From contig JADLCS010000069.1 in the NCBI GenBank assembly GCA_020847075.1, forward strand, positions 1-47,246: DNA of 47,246 nucleotides, read 5' to 3'. A program made the position numbers and the translations under genes. Source of the DNA: Gammaproteobacteria bacterium. GTDB taxonomy: Bacteria > Pseudomonadota > Gammaproteobacteria > SZUA-140. Positions 37,580-47,171 of the stretch are shown in pieces. The notes below the pieces were generated by a model. It was not told the DNA's origin. It searched no databases and saw only the letters and a program-made list of their open reading frames with translations. Numbering within the stretch: position 1 is the stretch's first letter; every line of letters starts with the position of its first letter.

Positions 37580-40260
37580 ACCAGCGCCGCCCGGCGCCCC
37601 CCGGTGACGCCGCCGTGACCCTGACCGACATGCAGCTTTTCTTCACCGGGTCCTTCGACCGCGCCCTGTCGAGCAGTTCGACGCCGCTGCAGTTGTTCCG
37701 CCACACGCTGCAATCGGTCGACGAGGCGCTGGCGGAACGTTTCGCCAAGGGCGTCCCGGTCACCGAACTGGTGCGCCAGCGGGTATGGTTCATGGATGAA
37801 CTGCTGGTGCGGGCCTGGCATCGCTTCATCCCGCCGCGGGACGGCGGCATCGCGCTGGTGGCGGTCGGCGGCTACGGCCGCCACGAACTGCACCCCGATT
37901 CCGACATCGACCTGCTCATCCTGCTGGACCCCGGCGCACACTCCGCGCGCCGGGAAAGCCTGGAGAAATTTCTCGCCTTCCTGTGGGACATCGGCCTCGA
38001 GGTGGGCCACAGCGTGCGCACCGTCGCGGAGTGCGTCGAGGAGGCCGGACGGGACATCAGTGTCGCCACCAATCTGATGGAGGCGCGCCTGCTCGCCGGC
38101 GACGACGGCCTCCTTCAGGCGATGCGCGCGCAGACCGGGCCCGAGCACATGTGGCCGACGCGCGCCTTCTTCGAGGCCAAGTGGCAGGAACAGCTCGCAC
38201 GCCACCGCAAATACCACGACACCGCCTACAACCTCGAACCGAACGTGAAGGAAGGCCCGGGCGGACTGCGCGACATCCAGACCATCGCCTGGGTGGCCAA
38301 GCGCCACTTCCGGACCGATACGCTGGAGGGGCTCGTCGGCCGCGACTTCCTCACCCGGCGCGAATACGACGCGCTCATCCGCGGCCAGGAGTTTCTCTGG
38401 AAGGTGCGCTTCGCCCTGCACCTGCTCACCGGCCGCAACGAGAACCGCCTGCTGTTCGACTATCAGCGCACGCTGGCCGCGCAGTTCGGCTACCGGGACG
38501 ACCAGCGCCTGGCGGTCGAACACTTCATGAAGGACTACTACCGCACCGTCACCGAGCTGAGCCGGCTCAACGAGATGCTGCTGCAGTTGTTCCAGGAAGT
38601 CATCCTGCACGCCGACGCCCCGATGGAGATCGTCGGGATCAACCGGCGATTCCGCTCCTGCAACGGTTTCATCGAGGTCACCGACGCCGGCGTGTTCAGG
38701 CATTACCCGTTCGCGCTGCTGGAGATCTTCCTCCTGCTGGAACAGCACCGGGAGCTCAAGGGCGTGCGCGCCGCCACCATTCGCCTGATCCGCGATCACC
38801 GCCATCTGATCGACGACCGCTTCCGCAACGATCTGCGCTGCCGCAGCCTGTTCATGGAGATCCTGCGCCAGCCGAACGGCGTCACCCACGAGCTGCGGCG
38901 GATGAACCGGTACGGCATCCTGGCGGCCTATTTCCCGGCCTTCGGCGCCATCGTCGGGCAGATGCAGTACGACCTGTTCCACGTCTACACGGTGGACGAT
39001 CACACCCTGCATGTGCTGCGCAATCTGCGCCGCTTCACGGTTCCGGCCTACGAGCAGGAGTTTCCCCTCTGCAGCCGTATCATGAAGCGTATCCCGAAGC
39101 CGGAGCTGCTCTATCTCGGCGCCCTGTTCCACGACATCGCCAAGGGGCGCGGCGGCGACCATTCCGAGCTCGGCGCCACCGACGCCTTCGCCTTCTGCCA
39201 TCACCACGGCCTGAGCGATCACGATTCCCACCTGGTCGCGTGGCTGGTGCGTCATCACCTGATCATGTCCAGCACCGCCCAGCATAAGGACATCAGCGAC
39301 CCCGACGTGGTGGCCGGGTTCGCGCGCAAGGTGGGCGATCCGGTCCGCCTCGACTATCTCTACCTGCTCACCGTGGCGGACATCCGCGGTACGAACCCCA
39401 CGCTGTGGAACAGTTGGAAGGACGCGCTGCTGATCGATCTGTACGGCTCGACCCGCCATATCCTGGGGCGCGGCCTGGACGCCCCGGTCAACAAGGAAGA
39501 ACGGATCGCGGAGACCCGCACCGCCGCGCTCGCCCTGCTGGGGGAAACGAACGCGGAGCGCGTCAGGGCGGTATGGAACGAGCTCGACGAGGAATATTTC
39601 CTGCGCCATTCGCCCGACGAGATCGCCTGGCAGATGCGCCTGATCCTGGACAGCCGGCCGGAGGATCTGCCCCTGATCCGCGTCCGCGAGGAGACCGACC
39701 GCGGCGGCACCGAGATCTTCATCTATGCCCGCGACCAGGACCACCTGTTCGCCATGACCACCAGCGCGCTCGACCAGCTCGGGCTCAATATCCTCGACGC
39801 CCGCATCATTACCACGCGCGACGGCTACACGCTCGATACCTACATCGTGCTCGACGAAAACGGCAATGCCATCCACGACCCGCGCGGCGTCCGCGAGATC
39901 GCCGACGCGATCCGCACGCGCATCGCGCGGCGCGACATTCGCACCGCGCGCACCTCGCGCCGCGCCGCGCGCCAGTTGCGCCACTTCACCATCCCCACGC
40001 AGGTGACGTTCAGCGAGGACCCGCATCACCGCTACACCATCGCGGGACTCACCACCGTCGACCGGCCCGGCCTGCTCGCCCGCGTGGCGCAGGCCTTCGT
40101 GGAATGCGGGGTCCGGTTGCAGAACGCGAAGATCGCCACCTTCGGCGAACGCGTGGAGGACGTGTTCTTCATCACCGGCCAGGACAACAATCCCTTGAGC
40201 GACGCGGCGCGTCTCGACGCGCTGCGCGCCGCCCTCATCCGGCATCTCGATGAAGACTGA
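37576..40260 (+). CDS. glnD: Bifunctional uridylyltransferase/uridylyl-removing enzyme GlnD
   Basis: Senses glutamine and adds or removes UMP on the PII proteins, so controlling nitrogen assimilation. It has 894 residues, the usual length. The nucleotidyltransferase motif GGYGRxxLxxxSDIDLL is at 98-114 (Asp110, Asp112). The HD domain is near 510-560 (LFHDIAKGRGGDHSELGA, with HHHGLSDHDSHLVAWLVRHH). Two C-terminal ACT domains are near 712-790 and 818-894. The start is TTG 37576, overlapping the map stop; a GTG at 37615 is the alternative. The stop is overlapped by the rhombosortase start. Confidence 0.95.
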   Translation: MNQRRPAPPGDAAVTLTDMQLFFTGSFDRALSSSSTPLQLFRHTLQSVDEALAERFAKGVPVTELVRQRVWFMDELLVRAWHRFIPPRDGGIALVAVGGYGRHELHPDSDIDLLILLDPGAHSARRESLEKFLAFLWDIGLEVGHSVRTVAECVEEAGRDISVATNLMEARLLAGDDGLLQAMRAQTGPEHMWPTRAFFEAKWQEQLARHRKYHDTAYNLEPNVKEGPGGLRDIQTIAWVAKRHFRTDTLEGLVGRDFLTRREYDALIRGQEFLWKVRFALHLLTGRNENRLLFDYQRTLAAQFGYRDDQRLAVEHFMKDYYRTVTELSRLNEMLLQLFQEVILHADAPMEIVGINRRFRSCNGFIEVTDAGVFRHYPFALLEIFLLLEQHRELKGVRAATIRLIRDHRHLIDDRFRNDLRCRSLFMEILRQPNGVTHELRRMNRYGILAAYFPAFGAIVGQMQYDLFHVYTVDDHTLHVLRNLRRFTVPAYEQEFPLCSRIMKRIPKPELLYLGALFHDIAKGRGGDHSELGATDAFAFCHHHGLSDHDSHLVAWLVRHHLIMSSTAQHKDISDPDVVAGFARKVGDPVRLDYLYLLTVADIRGTNPTLWNSWKDALLIDLYGSTRHILGRGLDAPVNKEERIAETRTAALALLGETNAERVRAVWNELDEEYFLRHSPDEIAWQMRLILDSRPEDLPLIRVREETDRGGTEIFIYARDQDHLFAMTTSALDQLGLNILDARIITTRDGYTLDTYIVLDENGNAIHDPRGVREIADAIRTRIARRDIRTARTSRRAARQLRHFTIPTQVTFSEDPHHRYTIAGLTTVDRPGLLARVAQAFVECGVRLQNAKIATFGERVEDVFFITGQDNNPLSDAARLDALRAALIRHLDED

Positions 40261-40867
40261 CGCCGGTACGCGCGCCCCGCCAGGCCTCCTCGCCGGATAC
40301 GCGGTGCCGCTCTCCCTGGCGCTGCTGTCGACGGCGGCGGCGATCGGCGGCCCGGAGCTGCGCGCGTGGCTGCGCTATGACCGGACGGCCATACTCGACG
40401 GCGAGATCTGGCGGTTGCTGTCCGCCCATATCGCGCATCTGGGATGGGGGCACCTGGCGATGAACCTGGGCGGGCTGGCCCTGATCTGGATGCTGTTCGG
40501 CCGCTTCTACACCGCCCGGCAGTGGCTCGGAGTGACGCTGTTCTGCATGCTCGGGATCAGCCTCGGCCTGCTGGCGCTGCAACCCGGGGTGCACTGGTAC
40601 GTCGGGCTGTCCGGCGTGCTGCATGGCCTGTTCATGGCCGGCGCGCTGGCGAGCCTCGCCGCGGGATATCGCGCGGAACTGGCCCTGCTCGGCCTATTCA
40701 TCGCCAAACTGGTCTGGGAACAGATGTACGGCGCGCTGCCGGGGTCGGCGGAGCTCGCCGGCGGCACCGTGCTGGTGGAGTCCCATCTCTACGGGGCGAT
40801 CACCGGCCTGCTCGCGGCCGCGCCGCGGCTGATCCACGCGCGACGCGCCGGAACGCCGGCCTCATAG
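40250..40867 (+). CDS. rrtA: Rhombosortase
   Basis: Rhomboid-family intramembrane serine protease that cuts the C-terminal GlyGly-CTERM tail from secreted proteins in Vibrio and relatives. It has 205 residues with about six spans. The nucleophile is Ser121 in GLSGVLHG and the catalytic His is His179 in VESHLYGA. The N-terminal signature WRLLSAHIAHLGWGHLAMNL is at 54-73. These separate it from classical rhomboids (GxSG and HxxGxxxG at other spacing). It overlaps glnD by 11 bases. No GlyGly-CTERM substrate is encoded in the window; they are expected elsewhere on the chromosome. Confidence 0.88.
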   Translation: MKTDAGTRAPPGLLAGYAVPLSLALLSTAAAIGGPELRAWLRYDRTAILDGEIWRLLSAHIAHLGWGHLAMNLGGLALIWMLFGRFYTARQWLGVTLFCMLGISLGLLALQPGVHWYVGLSGVLHGLFMAGALASLAAGYRAELALLGLFIAKLVWEQMYGALPGSAELAGGTVLVESHLYGAITGLLAAAPRLIHARRAGTPAS

Positions 40868-40911
40868 CCCGCCGCGTCCCGGGCCAAAGGCGCGACGCCG
40901 GACGCCGGGGC

Positions 40912-41124
40912 CTATGGATCCCCGGCCGGCGCCGGCTCCGCGGGCGAAGGCTCCGGGCTCATCATCGTATCGGACCCCTGTCCGGCGTCGTCCGCGTGGT
41001 TCGTCACGGCGCCGGTGGCGTTTTCCATCGTGTCCTGCGACTCATCCCTGTCCCCATCGCCGCACCCGGCCAATCCCAGCACCAGCGCCAGCGATACCGC
41101 CGATATTCCCACCGTTACTTTCAT
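40912..41124 (-). CDS. Small lipoprotein, unknown
   Basis: Protein of 70 residues with a lipoprotein signal: a hydrophobic core, then LAGC with the lipid Cys at about 21. The mature part is short, acidic (GDGDRDESQD) and ends with a Pro- and Ala-rich stretch, probably disordered. A GAGGAGG ribosome site precedes the ATG. It resembles the many small proteobacterial lipoproteins of unknown role. It is alone and convergent with the rhombosortase gene. Confidence 0.78.
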   Translation of the reverse strand: MKVTVGISAVSLALVLGLAGCGDGDRDESQDTMENATGAVTNHADDAGQGSDTMMSPEPSPAEPAPAGDP

Positions 41125-41428
41125 GTTCGCCTCCTCGTCATGAGACCTCGAAGATCATGGGCGTCGGTCGGAGGCCGAAAAATCCATGCCCCCGGTCGGC
41201 GTGATTGTAGGAAGCGTCTCGTGCGCTGTCCACCGGACCCGGGCCTCTCCCGGAGGCCAATACGAATACCAAAATATTTCATAAGTTTATGCCCGGGCGG
41301 GTCATCGAAGGGCGGGCACGCCGCCGGCGCCCCGCCCCGCGGGGCCCGCATTAATGCGAACTGATTCAAAAATATCAGGGGCACGCCGATAGTCTGTACC
41401 GAGGAGAGAAGACCGGACAACCATTCAT
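41125..41428. other. 304-base gap upstream of the c-di-GMP protein
   Basis: No gene is seen. The part near 41258-41298 is AT-rich (CAAAATATTTCATAAG). TTCAAA (41365-41370) and GATAGT (41388-41393), 17 bases apart, could be a weak promoter for the gene at 41429. GAGGAGAG at 41400-41407 is too far (over 20 bases) from that ATG to be its ribosome site. The lipoprotein promoter on the other strand was not identified. Confidence 0.45.
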
Positions 41429-44400
41429 ATGATATCAGTGCGCACACAACAGGCCCCGTCCGAGCAGGAGGGCGCCGAGAAACGTCATTTCCGGCGCCAT
41501 CCGGTGCATCTCGACGCCGTTTGCGCCACGCTCCGGGGCGCCCCGCAGCATCGCTGCGAGATCCGCGATCTGTGCCTCGGCGGCATGCTGCTCGATTATG
41601 GACAGGACGCCGCCCGACACCTCCTGCCCGAGGTCGGCGAACAGGTCGATATCCGCTGCGCCATACCCGGCGGCGCGCAACAGCCGAACATCCTGCGCTT
41701 CCGCGCCCGCGTCGTGCGTACCGACGGGGAAAGCGCCGGCGTGGTGCTGATCGAGCCCGATCTCAACGCCCTGCAGCTCCTGATCGGTTTCGCCGACAGC
41801 CGGCAGCAGGAGCGCGCGCGGCGGGGGGAACCCGGCGGGATGGTGCACGGCGCCGAACCGCTGGATGCGGCGACCCGCCGCCGCCTGCTGGAGGCCTGCC
41901 GCGCGCTGGCGCGCGAGACCCTCCGCCCGCTGATGGAAGGCTTCATCTCCCACGCCGGCGGTCAGTTGTTCGATTCGGCGGACCATGCCAGAAACGGCAT
42001 CGAGCAGAACTCGTATTTCGATGCGCTCGGGACCCTGAACCGTTCCCACGATCTCCTACAGGAGCAATTCGGCAAGGCCTGCCTGGAGCGGCTCGAAGGC
42101 GAGCCCAAGGCATCCGGCGCGGGCCCCGCCCGGCCGGCCGAACTCTCCCTGGTCGAGGAGGACGTGCTCGACGACTGGCTCGCGGTCTCGGACATCGCCA
42201 ATCACATCGAATCCCGCCAGCAGCGCGAGATGGGCGAGCTCGAACAGCGCCTGAGCCTGCTCTACGACATCGCCATCGACCGGGAAAACAACCCGTTCGG
42301 CCCCTATGCCTTCGCGCAGGCCTTCCAGCGGGCCATCAAGACGCTGGAGCTGAACCGCTTCGCCACTCAGGTCTGCTATACGTCCTTCAAGACCCTGCTG
42401 CTCGAACATCTGGGCACGCTGTACGCCCGCATGAACGCCCACCTGGCCGAGAACGGCATTCTGCCCGACCTCAAAATCGGGATCATCAAGAAGCGCGCGG
42501 ACGCGCCGGCCGGGAAACGCGCGCGGGATCGTAACGAAAAACCGGAAGAGGTCCGGGAGGTTCGGCGGGAGACCCCGGCCGAGGGCCCGCCACGCGTCGG
42601 CGACGACGGCCGCGACCTCTACGGCATCGTACGCGATATCTTCTCGCTGCGCCGCCAGTTCGGTCATCACCACGGGGGAATGGACGGCTTCGATCTGGGA
42701 CCGAACGGCGCGGACATGCCGGCGGCCGGGCCCGGCGCGCCCGCATACAAGGTCTATTCCCCGGAGGAAATCCTCTCCGTGCTCTCGCAGTTGCAGACGG
42801 AACGCGGCCGGGAGGCGCCGCGCGAAGACGAGCCCGGCTACCACTCGAGGATCTTGTCCCTGATCAATGACCGCCATGCGTTCGGCGACGCGGACAAGCG
42901 CATCGGCGGTCGCGAAGGCGGCATCATGTACGTCGCGGGCAATGTGTTCGAATCGATGTTCAAGGACATGCTGCTGGAGAACAGCGTGCGCGCCTGGCTG
43001 CAGCGCCTGGAGATCCCGCTCCTGAAGCAGGCCATCCTGGACGACTCGATCTTCGTGGACAAGTCCCATGTCGCGCGCCAGGTCGTGAACAGGATCTCCC
43101 GGCTCGAACTGTACGGCGACGGGGAGAGCGGCGGCAACGCCATACAGAATCAGGTGAATACGCTGCTGAATCGCATCGCCGACGAGATCGACGTCGATCC
43201 CGGGGTCTTTTCCAAGGTCCTCAAGAAACTCAACACGCTGATCCAGATACAGGACGCCGCCTACGCGGAGAACGTGAACGACGTGATCGAGGCCTGTGAA
43301 AACGGGCCGGAACGGATCTCCCCGCCGGAGACGCCGCCCGGGCAGGAGGCGGGCGACGGCCCGGAGGAGGAGTCGCTGCGGGAATGGCGCAAGCGCGTAC
43401 TCCGGCTGCGGGTGGGGAGCTGGGTCCTGTTCGTCGCGGAGGCCTCCGATCCGCAACGCCTCCGGCTCGCCTGGGTGTCGAAGAACCACGATCGCTACGT
43501 ATTCGTCAACCTGCGCGGGCTGCTGGAGAAGACCGTGGAGATCGACCGGCTGACGCGCCAGCTCCATCAAGGCACGGCGGTCATCCTCGACAGCGCGGAC
43601 GAACCGGCGATGGATCGCGCCCAGTACACCATGCTGCAGAACCTGCACCATCAGTTGCTGTTCGAGACCACCCACGACCAGTTGACCGGTCTGTACAACC
43701 GGCGTGAATTCGAACGGCTGCTGCAGGAAAAGATCGAGGATACCCGGCTGGGGGGCGCGGTGCATGCCCTGCTCTACATCGACATCGACCAGTTCAATGT
43801 GATCAACACGACCTGCGGTTACGACGCCGGGGATAAACTGCTGCTGGAGATCGGAGAGCTGCTGAAAGACGGGATAGCCGCCACCGGATCGATCGCCGGG
43901 CGCATCGGGGCCGACGAATTCTGCCTGCTGCTCGACAACTGCTCCACCCTGGAGGCGAGCCGCGTCGCCGAGGAACAGATCGAGCGGATCCGGGACTATC
44001 GCTTCCTGTGGTCGGACAAGAAATTCTCGATCTCATTCGGCATCGGGCTGGCCCAGATCGACGGCACTTGCACCGGCGCGGCGCAGATACTGCAGGCGAC
44101 CGAGTCCTCCTGCCGCGCCGCGAAACAGCAGGGCGTGAACCGGATCCAGATCCACCGCCCCGACGACACCCTGCTCCGGAGCGAGCAGCGCTCGATGAAA
44201 TGGATCTCCCGCATCGACAAGGCGCTGGAAGAAGGCGAGCTCGACCTGCGCTACCAGAGCATCGTACCGATCGCGGGCGAAGGCCCGCAGCCGCCGCATC
44301 ACGTCGAGATCCTGCTCGGGGTCACCGACGAGGACGGCAATCCCATCTCTCCGCAGGAGCTCATCCTGGCGGCGGAGCATTACCATCGCATGCCGGCCAT

Positions 44401-44971
44401 CGACCGCTGGGTCATACGCACCGCCTTCGACTGGATGGCGCGCAACGGGGATCAGCTCGACGCCCTGGGCGGGCTCGCCATCAACCTGTCGGGTCGCTCG
44501 CTGAGCGACGAATCCTTCAAGGATTTCATCCTGGAGGAAATGCGGCGCAGCGGGGCGCCGCTGGATCGCGTCTGCTTCGAGGTCACGGAGACCGCCGGCA
44601 TCGGCAATCTCACCGACGCGGCGGAATTCATCCTGGAAATGGAAAAGAGCGGCTGCACGTTCGCGCTCGACGATTTCGGCAGCGGCCTCTCCTCCTATGC
44701 CTATCTGAAAAATCTCCCGGTCGACTTCCTGAAGATCGACGGCGCCTTCGTCAAGGAGATGGACCGCAACCCGAGCGATTATGCCGTCGTGAAATCGATC
44801 AGCGAGATCGGCCACTTCATGGGCAAGCAGATCATCGCGGAATACGTCGAGAACGAGACCATTCTGAACATGCTGCGCGAGATCGGCGTGGATTACGCCC
44901 AGGGCTACGTCATCGACAAGCCGCGCCGCCTGCTGGACCTGAACGCCCCGGAGGAACGCCCCGCCGACTAA
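41429..44971 (+). CDS. PilZ-DUF1631-GGDEF-EAL multidomain c-di-GMP protein
   Basis: Large cytosolic protein of 1180 residues with no membrane span. Order: a PilZ-like domain (about 17-125; RHFRRHP basic motif near 19-25 and a DLCLGG box near 48-53), DUF1631 (about 130-740, ending with a PilZ-like GSWVLFVAEA part near 655), GGDEF (about 745-905) and EAL (about 925-1165). The GGDEF signature reads GADEF near 827 and no RxxD inhibitory site is seen. The EAL motif reads EILLG instead of ExLxR, but the other metal and catalytic positions remain: NLS, FEVTE, DDFGSG near 1081, LKIDG, AEYVE, and QGY. It may be a weak phosphodiesterase or a c-di-GMP receptor. It is convergent with slyD; the stops overlap. 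Confidence 0.9.
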   Translation: MISVRTQQAPSEQEGAEKRHFRRHPVHLDAVCATLRGAPQHRCEIRDLCLGGMLLDYGQDAARHLLPEVGEQVDIRCAIPGGAQQPNILRFRARVVRTDGESAGVVLIEPDLNALQLLIGFADSRQQERARRGEPGGMVHGAEPLDAATRRRLLEACRALARETLRPLMEGFISHAGGQLFDSADHARNGIEQNSYFDALGTLNRSHDLLQEQFGKACLERLEGEPKASGAGPARPAELSLVEEDVLDDWLAVSDIANHIESRQQREMGELEQRLSLLYDIAIDRENNPFGPYAFAQAFQRAIKTLELNRFATQVCYTSFKTLLLEHLGTLYARMNAHLAENGILPDLKIGIIKKRADAPAGKRARDRNEKPEEVREVRRETPAEGPPRVGDDGRDLYGIVRDIFSLRRQFGHHHGGMDGFDLGPNGADMPAAGPGAPAYKVYSPEEILSVLSQLQTERGREAPREDEPGYHSRILSLINDRHAFGDADKRIGGREGGIMYVAGNVFESMFKDMLLENSVRAWLQRLEIPLLKQAILDDSIFVDKSHVARQVVNRISRLELYGDGESGGNAIQNQVNTLLNRIADEIDVDPGVFSKVLKKLNTLIQIQDAAYAENVNDVIEACENGPERISPPETPPGQEAGDGPEEESLREWRKRVLRLRVGSWVLFVAEASDPQRLRLAWVSKNHDRYVFVNLRGLLEKTVEIDRLTRQLHQGTAVILDSADEPAMDRAQYTMLQNLHHQLLFETTHDQLTGLYNRREFERLLQEKIEDTRLGGAVHALLYIDIDQFNVINTTCGYDAGDKLLLEIGELLKDGIAATGSIAGRIGADEFCLLLDNCSTLEASRVAEEQIERIRDYRFLWSDKKFSISFGIGLAQIDGTCTGAAQILQATESSCRAAKQQGVNRIQIHRPDDTLLRSEQRSMKWISRIDKALEEGELDLRYQSIVPIAGEGPQPPHHVEILLGVTDEDGNPISPQELILAAEHYHRMPAIDRWVIRTAFDWMARNGDQLDALGGLAINLSGRSLSDESFKDFILEEMRRSGAPLDRVCFEVTETAGIGNLTDAAEFILEMEKSGCTFALDDFGSGLSSYAYLKNLPVDFLKIDGAFVKEMDRNPSDYAVVKSISEIGHFMGKQIIAEYVENETILNMLREIGVDYAQGYVIDKPRRLLDLNAPEERPAD

Positions 44972-45432
44972 TGGGCGTGGCCGTGCGCCAGCTCTTCTTC
45001 CGTGGCGGAACGGACCTCTTCGACGCTGACGCTGAAATACAGGGTCTGTCCGGCGAGCGGGTGATTGGCGTCGATCAGCACCTCTGTGTCATTGCTCTCC
45101 CTGACCGTGACGCGCATGACCTGCCCGGTCGGACTCTGGGTCTGGAACTGCATGCCGGGCTCCACCCGCTCGATACCGGCGAAGGCATCGCGCGGGACCT
45201 TGCGGATCAACTCCGGATCGATCTCTCCGTAACCGTCTTCGGGTAGCACTGTCACCTCGAGCCTGTCGCCCGCGCTGCCGCCGGTCAGGGCGCTTTCCAG
45301 GCCCGGGATGATGTTGCCGGCCCCGTGGAGGTACACCAGCGGATCCTGGCCGACGGAAGAATCGAGCTGCTCACCCCGCTCGTCGGTCAATGTGTAATGA
45401 ATGGACACCACGCAATCGTCTTGTATCTGCAT
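44968..45432 (-). CDS. slyD: FKBP-type peptidyl-prolyl isomerase SlyD
   Basis: Cis-trans prolyl isomerase and chaperone with metal-binding ability, cytosolic. It has 154 residues. The FKBP part (HYTLTDERGEQLDSS, PLVYLHGAGNIIPGLESALTG) surrounds the insert-in-flap domain (about 72-120). The His-rich tail is very short, HGHAH, so nickel storage is weaker than in E. coli SlyD, which has a long His- and Cys-rich tail. A GGAGGGAT-like site precedes the ATG. Its stop shares bases with the stop of the convergent c-di-GMP gene (44968-44971). Confidence 0.95.
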   Translation of the reverse strand: MQIQDDCVVSIHYTLTDERGEQLDSSVGQDPLVYLHGAGNIIPGLESALTGGSAGDRLEVTVLPEDGYGEIDPELIRKVPRDAFAGIERVEPGMQFQTQSPTGQVMRVTVRESNDTEVLIDANHPLAGQTLYFSVSVEEVRSATEEELAHGHAH

Positions 45433-45557
45433 CGATCCCTCCGAGATTCGTATTCATGGCAACATGGAAGCGCTCCGGGCGGATCCGGGGCTTCCGGCGG
45501 GCACATCAGGGGTACCACCTTCGCACGATCCGCCCGCAACCGCAACCGCGGCCGGGC

Positions 45558-45914
45558 TCAGGCCCCGAACATCCGGGCGCGAAACAGGAAAAACACCGCG
45601 CCCAGAAGACACAGGCCGGCCCACAGATAATCCAGCGTCAGCTTCTCCTTGATGTAGAACAGCGCGAACGGGACGAATACCGTCAGCGTGATGATCTCCT
45701 GCAGGATCTTCAACTGTCCCACAGTCATCACCTGATGGCCGATCCGGTTGGCGGGCACCTGGAGCAGATACTCGAAGAAGGCGATCCCCCAGCTGACCAG
45801 GGCGGCGATCAGCCACGGTTGATGCGGCAGGTTCTTCAGATGCCCGTACCAGGCGAAGGTCATGAAGACGTTGCTGCAGCACAGCAGCAGGGTCGCCAAC
45901 CAGAACGCGTTCAT
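45558..45914 (-). CDS. DMT superfamily/DUF486 membrane protein
   Basis: Four-span inner-membrane protein of 118 residues in the DUF486 family, related to drug/metabolite transporters. Features are LLLCCSNVFMTFAWYGHLK near 9-27, WGIAFFEYLLQVPANRIGH near 43-61, QLKILQEIITLTVFVPFALFY, and an end RARMFGA. Function in the family is unknown. ATG 45914 begins homology; an upstream in-frame start at 45989 is rejected. It is 125 bases after slyD on the same strand, but a gap without a clear signal separates them. Confidence 0.85.
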   Translation of the reverse strand: MNAFWLATLLLCCSNVFMTFAWYGHLKNLPHQPWLIAALVSWGIAFFEYLLQVPANRIGHQVMTVGQLKILQEIITLTVFVPFALFYIKEKLTLDYLWAGLCLLGAVFFLFRARMFGA

Positions 45915-46036
45915 CGGATTTTTCGCCTGTCGGAGAGGATGTCGGATTGAGGAAACCGGCGCCCGGGGCGCAGCGCTAAGATATCCCATCGCACCGGTGG
46001 ATGGAACTGCCCCGGCCGGACGTCATGCCGCCGGCG

Positions 46037-46909
46037 TCAATGCGGCCCCGCGCCGCGCGGGACCAGCTTGATCTCGAACAGCCGGGGCCAGCGCTTTCCG
46101 GTCACGAACAGGCGGTCGTTCGCCGCATCGTAGGCGATGCCGTTCAATACGCTGCCGGGGGCAACCTTGTCCGCCGGCGCGAGCAGACCCGCCAGGTCGA
46201 TCCAGCCGGTCACCGCGCCGGTCCCGGCCGCGATGCGCGCGATCCTGTCGGTGGGCCAGACATTCGCGAAGATCTCTCCGTTGACGAACTCCAGCTCGTT
46301 CAGCCCGGCCACTTCCCGGCCCCCGTCGCGCACCGGCAGCACCCCCTGGTCCCGCAAGGTCCAGGGGTCGAGGAAGCGCAGGACGGAGGTACCGTCGCTC
46401 ATGATCAGGCGGGTCCCGTCCTGCGTGAGGCCCCAGCCCTCGCCGGCGTAGGTGAAGGTCTGGCGCAGGCGGAGGCTGGCGCGGTCGTAGACGAAACCGA
46501 TATTCGAACGAAACGTCAACTGGATCAGGTTCGGACCCCAGGCCGCCAACCCTTCCCCGAAATATTTTCCGTCCAGCGACAGCCGCTGCAGCACCCGGCC
46601 GCTCCTGAGCTCGACCCGGCGCACCGAAGAGGCACCGTTGAGCCCGGTGCTCTCGTACAGCTCGCCGTTCAGGTACACCAGCCCCTGGGTGAACGCATCG
46701 CGGTCATGCGGGTAGACGCGCACGATGCGGTAACCGTATACCGGGACGGCGCTCGCCCCGGCCGCGGCCTCCACCGGAGCTCCACCGCCCGCGGCGAACA
46801 GCAGAATGAGGGCCAGGACGAGCCCCCGCGGCGACGGGTGGCGCCGGCGCGCCACGGTCCGCCTCATCGATCGAGATCGCGCGCCGGGTCGTTCGCTTTC
46901 CGCCCGCAT
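46037..46909 (-). CDS. Glutaminyl-peptide cyclotransferase (glutamine cyclotransferase family)
   Basis: Secreted or periplasmic five-bladed beta-propeller that turns N-terminal Gln into pyroglutamate. It has 290 residues. There is an N-terminal signal or anchor (hydrophobic LVLALILLFAAGG near 30-42), then RVYPHDRDAFTQGLVYLNGELYESTGLNG and the repeated propeller strands, with the conserved EGWGLTQDGTRLIMSDGT and LNELEFVNGEIFANVWPTDRIARI. Plant papaya-type family. The start is at the ATG at 46909 after GGGAGGGGAGAG; starts at 46951 (no site) and 46867 (shorter signal) are alternatives. Confidence 0.85.
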   Translation of the reverse strand: MRAESERPGARSRSMRRTVARRRHPSPRGLVLALILLFAAGGGAPVEAAAGASAVPVYGYRIVRVYPHDRDAFTQGLVYLNGELYESTGLNGASSVRRVELRSGRVLQRLSLDGKYFGEGLAAWGPNLIQLTFRSNIGFVYDRASLRLRQTFTYAGEGWGLTQDGTRLIMSDGTSVLRFLDPWTLRDQGVLPVRDGGREVAGLNELEFVNGEIFANVWPTDRIARIAAGTGAVTGWIDLAGLLAPADKVAPGSVLNGIAYDAANDRLFVTGKRWPRLFEIKLVPRGAGPH

Positions 46910-47124
46910 CTCTCCCCTCCCGCGGCGTTCCCCCGCCGCCATGCACCCCACCGGAAAGTATTATGGTGGATACCGGCGCACAGGGCTATCGTAGGCCTCG
47001 GGAGTCGCACTGCCAGGGATGGCCCCGCCACGACGCGCGGCCCCGGCCGGACCCGCGGCCCCGCCGGACTCCCCCATAGCCGCGCCCTATCACCCGTTTA
47101 GAATAAATCGACTTCAGTCACGTC

Positions 47125-47139
47125 TGAGAATCATTATTA
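47125..47139 (+). promoter_or_regulatory. Fur-type box upstream of the DUF2061 gene
   Basis: TGAGAAT-C-ATTATTA matches 12 of 14 defined positions of the Fur 7-1-7 motif (TGATAAT-N-ATTATCA). It lies 33 bases before the ATG of the DUF2061 gene, at a position able to block a promoter with TATTAT at 47135-47140. Iron control of the partial gene is inferred; no iron gene is visible in the window. Confidence 0.55.
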
Positions 47140-47171
47140 TCTCTATCAGGGTCCACCGACGGAGATGCCTC

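Noticed and set aside
37465-40245. Minus-strand open frame of 926 codons
   Set aside because: Antisense shadow of glnD and the end of map.
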